Part shown: piece after piece, positions 1 to 4,908 of the stretch
Layout: every line of letters starts with the position of its first letter
Numbering within the stretch: position 1 is the stretch's first letter
Assembly: GCA_013816105.1 (NCBI GenBank)
Contig: JACDEY010000099.1
Span: 1 to 5,195 of the forward strand
Direction of reading: 5' to 3'
Source of the DNA: Actinomycetota bacterium
GTDB lineage: Bacteria > Actinomycetota > UBA4738
Length of the DNA: 5,195 nucleotides
Position numbers and translations under genes: made by a program
The notes under the pieces: model-generated
What the model was told of the DNA's origin: nothing
The model's input: only the letters and a program-made list of their open reading frames with translations
Database searches by the model: none

Positions 1-298
1 CTCGCTGAGAGCCCACGGCGTCTAGCACCGCTCGAAGGTCGTCGATCCGGGCTTCCAGGGTCGGGGTCACCGAAAGGCGGTCGGAGAGACCGATGCCGCG
101 CTTGTCGAAGACGATGACCCGTGCCCACGCGCTGAGCTCCCGGACGAAACGGGCGTACGTCGGCAGGTCCCAGAACAGCTCAACGTGCGAGACGAAGGCG
201 TGGACGAACACGAGATCGATCGGGCCGGCGCCGATCACCTGGTAGGCGATGTGGACGTCGTCATCGGTGGTCGCGTACCTGGTCAGGGGCCGATCCAC
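1..298 (-). CDS. Alpha/beta hydrolase, N-terminal part (cyclase-associated family), cut by window edge
   Basis: The reading frame gives 99 residues starting MDRPLTRYATTDDDVHIAYQ and runs off the left edge. The visible part has a beta-strand entry into an oxyanion-type turn (LVFVHAFVSHVELFW, about residues 29-43) and the FDKRGIGLSDR segment (64-74), followed by PTLEARIDDLRAVLDAVGS. This set is typical of the alpha/beta hydrolases that occur fused to, or next to, class III adenylate/guanylate cyclase domains in actinobacteria and proteobacteria. The nucleophile elbow and the rest of the triad lie outside the window, so activity and substrate cannot be judged. The GTG start is chosen because a strong GGGGAGG ribosome binding site lies 8 nt upstream; an ATG inside that stretch (312-310 region) is in another frame and stops quickly. 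The gene follows the SDR gene after a 52-bp gap on the same strand, so co-transcription is possible. A C-terminal cyclase domain beyond the edge is inference only. Confidence 0.85.
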   Translation of the reverse strand, partial: MDRPLTRYATTDDDVHIAYQVIGAGPIDLVFVHAFVSHVELFWDLPTYARFVRELSAWARVIVFDKRGIGLSDRLSVTPTLEARIDDLRAVLDAVGSQR

Positions 299-306
299 GT
301 GCGCAT

Positions 307-313
307 CCTCCCC
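307..313 (-). promoter_or_regulatory. Ribosome binding site of the alpha/beta hydrolase gene
   Basis: On the minus strand GGGGAGG lies 8 nt before the GTG start at 298. It is the strongest Shine-Dalgarno match next to a start in the left part of the window and fixes GTG as the start of the hydrolase. The reading frame stays open a few codons upstream (residues DCGEDAH) but offers no better start. Confidence 0.75.
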
Positions 314-350
314 GCAGTCGACCTACTCGGCAAGTGGGAGCGAGACGCCC

Positions 351-1259
351 CTAGGCGGCAGCCTCCGAGCGCGCCCTCTTAACGGCCTCGTCGAAGCCGA
401 CCGTGTGGACGTCGGGGAAGAGCTGCGCCGCCGTATCGTCTCGCACGATCGTCTCGTTCCGCTGCCCCTCGATGAGTGGCTTCGCGATGGAACGAGGAAC
501 CGAGGTCACGAGGCCGCACCACAGCGACGAGAGCGATGGGCTGAGCACCGGGACGGGCAGGATCACAGGGATCCGCCCGCGTATCGCACCGAGGCGCCGC
601 ATCATCTCCCGGTACGAGAGCACGTCGGCGCCTCCGATCTCCACGATCGTGTGATGCTCGTCGATGGTCACCTCGCGGGCCCTGTCCAGGTTGGTGACCA
701 CGTCGTCGATGGCGATCGGCTGCGAGCGGGTGTCCACCCACCTGGGTGTGACCATCACCGGCAGCCGTCGCACCAGGTCCTCGAGCATCCGGAACGATGC
801 GCTCCCGGCCCCGATGACCATGCCGGCCCGGAGTTCGAGGACCGCGGGGCCGTGCTCGGCGAGCAGCCGGCCGGTCTCGTGGCGACTGGCCAGGTGCGGA
901 GAGAGGTCGGGATCCTCGTCGTCGCCGAGCCCGCCGAGGAAGACGATCCGCTCGACGCCGCTCTTCGCCGCTTCCCGAGCGAAGTTCGTGGCGGCGGTCC
1001 GGTCCCGTTCCTCGAACGGCGCGCCGCCTTCCTCCATCGAATGGATCAGGTAGTAGGCGGTCGTGACCCCTTCCGTGGCGGGCCCGATCGTCTCGGGCCG
1101 CATCACGTCGAGCTCGACCGCATCCACACCCGGCCAGCGATCGGTGAGGCGCTGCGGATCGCGCCCGGCAACCCGGATCTCAACCCCTGCATCGACGGAG
1201 TGCTGAGTGAGGCGGCCCCCGATGTAGCCACTCGCGCCGGTGATAAGGGTCGCGCCCAT
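351..1259 (-). CDS. Atypical SDR / NmrA-like NAD(P)-binding protein (YbjT-like)
   Basis: The protein has 302 residues from the ATG. It opens with the Rossmann glycine motif TGASGYIG (residues 7-14), followed by VAGRDP (30-35), where Arg33 after the second strand would favour NADP(H). It continues with AYYLIHSM (68-75), FEERDRTAATNFA (82-94), RIVFLGGLGDD (104-114) and HLASRHETG (122-130). These are hallmarks of the atypical SDR group that includes E. coli YbjT. The classical SDR catalytic YxxxK is not seen; the equivalent region reads ASRHETG, so it may be a nucleotide-binding or sensing protein rather than a dehydrogenase. Many relatives continue into a DUF2867 domain of about 150 residues; here the protein ends after the substrate-domain helices (RDDTAAQLFPDVHTVGFDEAVKRA), so it is the short form. 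A GTG one codon upstream (1262) is an alternative start. A TAGGCT box ends 6 nt before the ATG, which fits a leaderless transcript. The substrate is unknown. Confidence 0.9.
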   Translation of the reverse strand: MGATLITGASGYIGGRLTQHSVDAGVEIRVAGRDPQRLTDRWPGVDAVELDVMRPETIGPATEGVTTAYYLIHSMEEGGAPFEERDRTAATNFAREAAKSGVERIVFLGGLGDDEDPDLSPHLASRHETGRLLAEHGPAVLELRAGMVIGAGSASFRMLEDLVRRLPVMVTPRWVDTRSQPIAIDDVVTNLDRAREVTIDEHHTIVEIGGADVLSYREMMRRLGAIRGRIPVILPVPVLSPSLSSLWCGLVTSVPRSIAKPLIEGQRNETIVRDDTAAQLFPDVHTVGFDEAVKRARSEAAA

Positions 1260-1265
1260 CACCTC

Positions 1266-1271
1266 AGCCTA
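1266..1271 (-). promoter_or_regulatory. Putative -10 box (TAGGCT) of the SDR gene, leaderless
   Basis: Read on the minus strand, TAGGCT fits the actinobacterial TANNNT -10 pattern. It ends 6 nt before the ATG at 1259, so transcription would start at or next to the start codon. The only Shine-Dalgarno-like bases (GAGG) sit 2 nt from the ATG, too close for normal use, which also favours a leaderless mRNA. No clear -35 element is seen at 16-18 bp. Confidence 0.4.
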
Positions 1272-1439
1272 CGCGAGCGAGCGATCAGCCACGCCTGGTC
1301 TCAGGCGCACGTCGAGCGACGGCCGGGCGGCGCCGGTGGGATGCGCGACCGTGGGAGGATGCGCCCGCTGAACGCGCGTTCGTGAAGGCTCTCCTCGCGC
1401 TCGGGGTCGTGGTGGTCAGCGTTTGAGTGACGGGATCGG

Positions 1440-1457
1440 GACCGGACCGGACCGGTC
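1440..1457 (-). terminator. GC-rich hairpin downstream of the antitoxin gene
   Basis: GACCGG (1440-1445) and CCGGTC (1452-1457) form a 6-bp all-but-one G/C stem around a 6-nt loop, made from three tandem ACCGG units (1441-1455). It begins 15 nt past the antitoxin stop codon on the minus strand. No T-run follows, so if it terminates it does so without a U-tail, as is often proposed for high-GC actinobacteria. The tandem units also permit alternative registers. Confidence 0.35.
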
Positions 1458-1472
1458 AGGCTGCTCCGCGGA

Positions 1473-1844
1473 TCAGCGCTTCTTACGAGCAGCTACCGTC
1501 TTCGAACTCGTGGCGGAGACCCGCCGGCGTGCAACGCCCGCGCGACGCGGCGAACCGGCAGCGATCCGCCACTCGACTTTCCGGCCGAGCGTGGCCGCGT
1601 ATCGTTCGACGGTCGACATCCTCACATCCGCGTTTCCGGACTCGATGCGAGCCACGGCGGACTGCGACGTCCCCATCTCTGCGGCAACGGCCGTCTGGGA
1701 GAGTCCGAGATCAACCCTGTCGGCGGCGAGCTCGCGAAGCAGGCGACGACGTTCGAGCGCCGCTTCGACCATGAGCGCGAACCCCGGGGTCTGCGCCTCA
1801 CCTTCCGAGATGAGCTCGTCGAGGAGGTCCGGTTCCCGCGGCAT
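1473..1844 (-). CDS. XRE-family HTH antitoxin (HigA-like) of a type II TA module
   Basis: This is a 123-residue DNA-binding protein expected to neutralise the HigB-like toxin encoded just upstream and to repress the module. A helical N-terminal part (GFALMVEAALERRRLLRELAADR, residues 21-43) leads into a clear Cro/C1-type helix-turn-helix: GLSQTAVAAEMGTSQSAVARIESG (47-70), followed by STVERYAATLGRKVEW (77-92). The tail after residue 96 is unusual: about 27 residues rich in Arg, Lys, Ala, Ser and Thr, ending ARKKR, probably disordered and strongly basic. The ATG at 1844 is preferred over the in-frame GTG at 1865, because GGAGG (1854-1858) sits 9 nt before the ATG and lies inside the longer version. 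The toxin stop is 79 bp upstream of this ATG, and that spacer carries a promoter and operator of its own. The family is clear; the precise HigA assignment rests on the partner and gene order. Confidence 0.88.
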   Translation of the reverse strand: MPREPDLLDELISEGEAQTPGFALMVEAALERRRLLRELAADRVDLGLSQTAVAAEMGTSQSAVARIESGNADVRMSTVERYAATLGRKVEWRIAAGSPRRAGVARRRVSATSSKTVAARKKR

Positions 1845-1853
1845 CGTTCGAGT

Positions 1854-1858
1854 CCTCC
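1854..1858 (-). promoter_or_regulatory. Ribosome binding site that decides the antitoxin start
   Basis: GGAGG on the minus strand lies 9 nt before ATG 1844. It falls within the codons of the alternative start at GTG 1865, which has no comparable site at usable distance. This supports the 123-residue version over a 130-residue one. Confidence 0.7.
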
Positions 1859-1880
1859 GTTCCACTGGTATCGATGGCGT

Positions 1881-1909
1881 AGCCTATCTCAAACACGAGA
1901 TATCGTCAA
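1881..1909 (-). promoter_or_regulatory. Sigma-70-type promoter of the antitoxin gene
   Basis: On the minus strand the -35 box TTGACG (1909-1904; 5 of 6 to TTGACA) and the -10 box TAGGCT (1886-1881) are 17 bp apart. The start would fall near 1874, leaving a leader of about 30 nt that carries the GGAGG site. This is the best-formed promoter in the window. It lies between toxin and antitoxin genes, so the antitoxin can be made independently of the toxin transcript. The surrounding 40 bp are markedly AT-rich compared with the rest of the window. Confidence 0.65.
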
Positions 1910-1917
1910 AGAGATAT
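1885..1917. promoter_or_regulatory. Operator-like repeats GAGATA/TATCTC over the antitoxin promoter
   Basis: On the plus strand TATCTC (1885-1890) and GAGATA (1897-1902) form a perfect inverted repeat with 6-bp arms and a 6-bp spacer. A further copy, GAGATAT (1911-1917), repeats the GAGATAT of 1897-1903 exactly 14 bp downstream. The palindrome overlaps the -10 box and the promoter spacer; the third half-site sits just upstream of the -35 box. This is the arrangement expected for autorepression by a dimeric HTH antitoxin, alone or with toxin. Binding is inferred. No copy of the motif is seen ahead of the toxin gene. Confidence 0.6.
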
Positions 1918-1923
1918 TCCTTC

Positions 1924-2283
1924 TTAACGTCTCGATCGCCAGTCGGCGAGCCTCTTCTCCGCGAGCCGGATCAGACGATCCGGCGTCTTCTGCGTCTTCT
2001 TCTCGAAGCCTTCGAGGGCCAGCAGAACGCGACCCTTCTTCCCCTCCTCGGCGAAGAGGATCCTCACGGACGCCCCGGGACCGTCAGCCCGAACCTCATA
2101 GACCTCACCACGCAGGTGGCGGGCCACACGCAGTCCGTCGGCCCTGACATCCGCCATCGCGGCAGCAACCTCTGCTCTGTCCTCTGGAGACAGAGTGTCG
2201 AGGAACCCCTTCACGGGCCGCCGACCCGAGGGCGTTCGATAGTCACGCCAGCGATGGCCAACACGACGTGAAGGAGTCCCCAT
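1924..2283 (-). CDS. HigB/Gp49-like toxin (RelE/ParE fold, phage-derived Gp49-like family)
   Basis: The protein has 119 residues. Members of this family are small RelE-fold ribonucleases, most of which cut mRNA on the ribosome. Visible family signatures are RTPSGRRPVKGFLDTLSPEDRAEV (16-39), HLRGEVYEVR (56-65), SVRILFAEEGKKGRVLLALEGFEKKTQKTP (72-101) and the closing helix RLIRLAEKRLADW (103-115). The GFxKKTQKTP stretch is a strong hallmark of the HigB/Gp49-like group. Conserved basic residues suited to RNA contact include Arg65, Arg74, Lys95, Lys96 and Lys99. The gene precedes its antitoxin, the toxin-first order typical of HigBA. No good Shine-Dalgarno lies upstream of the ATG; a TAGGCT box 10 nt upstream suggests a very short leader, which may keep toxin translation low. 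The protein is intact, so the module could be functional. Endonuclease activity is inferred from the family. Confidence 0.88.
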   Translation of the reverse strand: MGTPSRRVGHRWRDYRTPSGRRPVKGFLDTLSPEDRAEVAAAMADVRADGLRVARHLRGEVYEVRADGPGASVRILFAEEGKKGRVLLALEGFEKKTQKTPDRLIRLAEKRLADWRSRR

Positions 2284-2293
2284 CCGGACGGCG

Positions 2294-2299
2294 AGCCTA
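2294..2299 (-). promoter_or_regulatory. Putative -10 box (TAGGCT) of the toxin gene
   Basis: TAGGCT on the minus strand ends 10 nt before the toxin ATG at 2283 and has the same sequence as the -10 boxes proposed for the antitoxin and SDR genes. At 17 bp upstream only CCGACC is found, a poor -35. The predicted start lies within a few bases of the ATG, giving little room for a ribosome binding site. The call is weak without transcript data. Confidence 0.35.
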
Positions 2300-2346
2300 G
2301 CGAGCGCTACCGACGCGGTCGGCGAACGCTCGATCGCATCGGCGAC

Positions 2347-2363
2347 GGGCGGCTCGGCCGCCC
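2347..2363 (-). terminator. Hairpin terminator candidate after the cyclase/STAND gene
   Basis: GGGCGGC (2347-2353) and GCCGCCC (2357-2363) form a perfect 7-bp stem, all G/C, around a 3-nt loop. It begins 9 nt past the TAG stop (2373-2375) on the minus strand. No T-run follows. It separates the cyclase gene from the toxin gene and its proposed -10 box, supporting separate transcription units. Confidence 0.5.
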
Positions 2364-2372
2364 ACGATCTGT

Positions 2373-4850
2373 CTAGCGTCGCAGCAGGTCGAGGGCGAGC
2401 GTGACGGCCTCGTCGACGGTGAGCTTCCGACCTTCCTCGCTCGCCCGGGCTTCGGCCGCCGCGTCGACCAACGGGCCAACCATCTCCCGCGTCCCGTCGT
2501 TCATCCGCTCGACCCAGCGTTCAGGTGGCAGCTCGAGCTCCTCGTGCCGTGCTTCGGTGCACGCCAGGAGGCGGATCGCCGCCTCGGCCTCCCCCGTCAG
2601 CGCCAGTGCGCGCGCGAAGCGAGACACGAGGATCACCTGTGCGAGGCGGTCTGGGATGCCCGGCCGGTCGCGCGCGAGCCGGTAGGCCTCCTCCAACAGC
2701 GGGATCGCCGGCTCGACGTGTCCCTCCTCGAGCTCGTACGTGCCCAGCACCGCCAGCGACCTCGCCTCGATGAAGGTGTCGCCCCGCTCGCGCGCCCGAC
2801 GCAGGTTCTCCTGATGGATCTGGCGCGCTCGGTCCAGGTCGCCGAGCGACTCATGCGCCCACGCCAAGCGACGGCTCGCCTGCATCTCCCAGTGCTCGTC
2901 GCCGAGCTCCTTGAAGCCACGGACGCTCTCCTCCAACAGCGGTCGAGCCGCGGCGAACTCATCCTCCATGGCGAACACCAGTGCGAGCCCCATGTGCACG
3001 TACGCGACGGCCCAGTCGTTCCCGAGCGCGCGCGCGAGCGCGAGCGCCTCCTCGCCCCACGCCCGCGATGCCGGATCGTCGCCGTCGTCGCTGGACAGAT
3101 CGTGCGCCGCGACCAGTGCGCCGGCGCGGGCGGCCGTGGGCCGTGGATCGGCAGCGAGCGCTCGTTCGACACGACGTCGTCCCTCCCTGATCGGCCCGCG
3201 GAGCGACCACACCCACCAGAACGCCGCGCACACCCGCAGCTCGAGCTCGTGCTGCTCCGTCGCCTCGAAGTGGTCGAGCGCCGCCCGGACGTTGTCGAGC
3301 TCCCCCTCGAGCCGATCGAGCCACGCGTCGTCCTCTCGCCGGAGGTGTGGCTCGGCTTCCTCCGCCATCTCGAGGAAGTGATCGGCGTGGCGGCGGCGGA
3401 GGTCGTCCGCCTCCCCGGAGGCCTCGAGCCGCTCGAGCGCGAACTCGCGGATCGTCTCGTACATCCAGAACCGATCGTCGGTGTGGCGGACGAGACTCTT
3501 CTCGACGAGGGACTGGAGCGTGTCGAGGTCGGCGTCGGCGACCGCCTCGGCCGCCTCCAGCGTGGCGCCGCCCGGGAAGACCGCGAGGCGCGCGAAGAGG
3601 CGCTGCTCCTCCGGGTCGAGGAGATCGTGCGACCACTCGATCGTCGAGCGGAGCGTGCGCTGGCGCGGGTCGGCATCGCGGCCGCCGGTGAACAGGTCGA
3701 GACGCTGCGAGAGCCGTTCCAAGATCTGGGCCGGCGAGAGGACCTTCGCTCGTGCGGCCGCCAGCTCGATCGCGAGAGGCATCTCGTCGAGGGCGCGGCA
3801 CAGGTCGCCGACGGCGTCGTCGGGTTCGGCTCCGCCTAGGCCCGCGCGGGCCGAGAACAGCTCGACCGCGTCATGCTCAGCGAGGGGTGCCACCTCGAAC
3901 TCCACCTCGCCGCGGACGCGGAGGCGCTCCCGGCTCGTCGCGAGGACCACGAGGTTCGGGCAGGCCTCGACGAGGTCGGCGAGCGCCGGCGCCACGTCGA
4001 GCACCTGCTCGAGGTTGTCGAGGACTAGGAGCATCTCTCGCTCGCCGATATGGTCCGCGAGGCCGTCCTTCGCGCCGAGGGTCGTCGCGATCTCGTCGAC
4101 CACGAGCGCCGGATCGCGGACAGGTGCGAGCTCCACCCAGAACGTCCCGGCCTTGTGGTCACCGACGAGCTCGGCCGCCGACTCGATCGAGAGACGGGTC
4201 TTGCCGGAGCCGCCGGGCCCCGTGAGCGTGACGAGGCGGGCGCCGTCACGGACCAGCCGGACGATCTCCTCGGTCTCCCGTTCGCGCCCCACGAACGAGC
4301 TCGCCGGCCGCGGCAGGTTCGTGTTCGAGATCGTCTTCAGTGGCGGGAAGCGTTCGGCGCCGAGCTGGAAGATCGGGATCGGTCGGTCGATGTCCTTCAG
4401 ACGGTGCTCGCCGAGATCGTGGAGAGCATCCTCGGCGAGGCCCGCCGCGACCCGTGTGGCGTCGGACAGCAGCACCTGCCCCCCGTGCCCTGCGGCGCCG
4501 ATCCGCGCGCCGAGGTGCACGTCGTGGCCGACGTAGCCCTCGGGCCCGAGGTGCGGCTCACCGGTGTGGATGCCGACCCGGACGTGGATCGGGCCGGGGC
4601 GCAAGGCCTCGCGTCCTTCCTCCACGCCGGCCACCGCCTCGCCCGCGTCCGCGAACGCGTAGAAGAACGCGTCGCCCTGCGTGTCGACCTCGACGCCGCC
4701 GTGGCTCCCGTACGCCTCACGGAGCAGCCGCCGGTGCTCGGCGAGCGCCTCCGCGTACGACTCGGCGCCCAGCTCATGGAGCAGCTTTGTCGATCCCTCG
4801 ATGTCGGTGAACACAAGGGTGACGGTGCCGGCCGGGAGGTCCTTCCTCAC
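2373..4850 (-). CDS. Class III adenylate/guanylate cyclase - STAND (NB-ARC-like) ATPase - TPR signalling protein
   Basis: The protein has 825 residues and is cytoplasmic by appearance, with no signal peptide or membrane segment. Residues about 8-165 are a class III cyclase catalytic domain: LVFTDIEGST (12-21) and TQGDAFFYAF (57-66) supply the metal-binding aspartates Asp16 and Asp60, and VGHDVHLGARI (107-117) carries Arg116. After a linker (NLPRPASSFVGRERE) comes a STAND ATPase: P-loop GPGGSGKT (211-218), Walker B LLVLDNLEQ (274-282), the ATSRERL motif (304-310) and MPLAIELAAAR (357-367), then a winged-helix-like part (TLRSTIEWSHDLLDPEEQRLFARLAVFPGG, 399-428). From about 480 to the end it is helical with TPR-like repeats, for example LEESVRGFKELGD and DLDRARQIHQENLRRARERGD. 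It resembles M. tuberculosis proteins such as Rv0386, which end in a LuxR-type HTH; none is seen here. The GTG at 4850 is chosen because the domain starts at once; a reading extended to 5126 adds 92 Ser/Ala-rich residues antisense to another gene. No clear RBS is present. Substrate (ATP or GTP) and stimulus are unknown. Confidence 0.9.
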   Translation of the reverse strand: MRKDLPAGTVTLVFTDIEGSTKLLHELGAESYAEALAEHRRLLREAYGSHGGVEVDTQGDAFFYAFADAGEAVAGVEEGREALRPGPIHVRVGIHTGEPHLGPEGYVGHDVHLGARIGAAGHGGQVLLSDATRVAAGLAEDALHDLGEHRLKDIDRPIPIFQLGAERFPPLKTISNTNLPRPASSFVGRERETEEIVRLVRDGARLVTLTGPGGSGKTRLSIESAAELVGDHKAGTFWVELAPVRDPALVVDEIATTLGAKDGLADHIGEREMLLVLDNLEQVLDVAPALADLVEACPNLVVLATSRERLRVRGEVEFEVAPLAEHDAVELFSARAGLGGAEPDDAVGDLCRALDEMPLAIELAAARAKVLSPAQILERLSQRLDLFTGGRDADPRQRTLRSTIEWSHDLLDPEEQRLFARLAVFPGGATLEAAEAVADADLDTLQSLVEKSLVRHTDDRFWMYETIREFALERLEASGEADDLRRRHADHFLEMAEEAEPHLRREDDAWLDRLEGELDNVRAALDHFEATEQHELELRVCAAFWWVWSLRGPIREGRRRVERALAADPRPTAARAGALVAAHDLSSDDGDDPASRAWGEEALALARALGNDWAVAYVHMGLALVFAMEDEFAAARPLLEESVRGFKELGDEHWEMQASRRLAWAHESLGDLDRARQIHQENLRRARERGDTFIEARSLAVLGTYELEEGHVEPAIPLLEEAYRLARDRPGIPDRLAQVILVSRFARALALTGEAEAAIRLLACTEARHEELELPPERWVERMNDGTREMVGPLVDAAAEARASEEGRKLTVDEAVTLALDLLRR

Positions 4851-4880
4851 GGGCTCATGATGCCGCCGAAGGGAACCGAA

Positions 4881-4897
4881 CGCAGCCTCCGGCTGCG
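4881..4897. repeat. Perfect inverted repeat in the divergent spacer
   Basis: CGCAGCC (4881-4887) and GGCTGCG (4891-4897) are perfect 7-bp arms around a 3-bp centre (TCC). The repeat sits in the 58-bp spacer between the divergent cyclase (start 4850) and small-protein (start 4909) genes, where an operator or a 5' leader hairpin of the cyclase transcript would be expected. A weak -10-like GAGACT (4897-4902) on the plus strand overlaps its end, 6 nt before GTG 4909. No binding protein can be assigned. Confidence 0.45.
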
Positions 4898-4908
4898 AGA
4901 CTGTCCGG

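Larger units (their letters stand above)
1260..1472. other. Gap between SDR gene and antitoxin gene, no convincing gene
   Basis: This 213-bp stretch holds the putative SDR -10 box at its left end and a GC-rich hairpin with three tandem ACCGG units at its right end. Between them, on the plus strand, an ATG at 1359 preceded by GGGAGG opens an 8-codon frame whose TGA (1383-1385) overlaps a GTG at 1382. That GTG opens a 14-codon hydrophobic frame (VKALLALGVVVVSV, read with initiator Met) ending at 1426. This looks like the start of a signal peptide or membrane segment that goes nowhere. It may be a gene remnant or chance. Longer plus-strand frames across here are antisense readings of the SDR gene. 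Confidence 0.5.

Noticed and set aside
301..1364. 12-bp inverted match GGGAGGATGCGC (minus at 301-312, plus at 1353-1364) flanking the SDR gene
   Set aside because: Both copies are ribosome-binding-site-like GGGAGG followed by ATGCGC; a match of this length is near chance expectation for a GC-rich 5-kb window, and no other mobile-element features are present.
249..1385. 378-codon open frame on the plus strand across the hydrolase start and SDR gene
   Set aside because: It is antisense to the well-supported SDR gene, its composition is Arg/Gly/Pro/His-rich, and it has no family signature.
1845..1865. Antitoxin start at GTG 1865, adding 7 residues
   Set aside because: The GGAGG site lies inside this extension at ideal distance from ATG 1844, and GTG 1865 has no good site of its own.
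1423..2271. 282-codon open frame on the plus strand across the toxin-antitoxin genes
   Set aside because: It is antisense to two clearly recognised proteins and to their promoter region; it is Ser/Arg-rich without motifs.
2544..3839. 431-codon open frame on the plus strand
   Set aside because: It is fully antisense to the cyclase/STAND gene; long antisense frames are routine in GC-rich genes, and the translation shows no recognisable domain.
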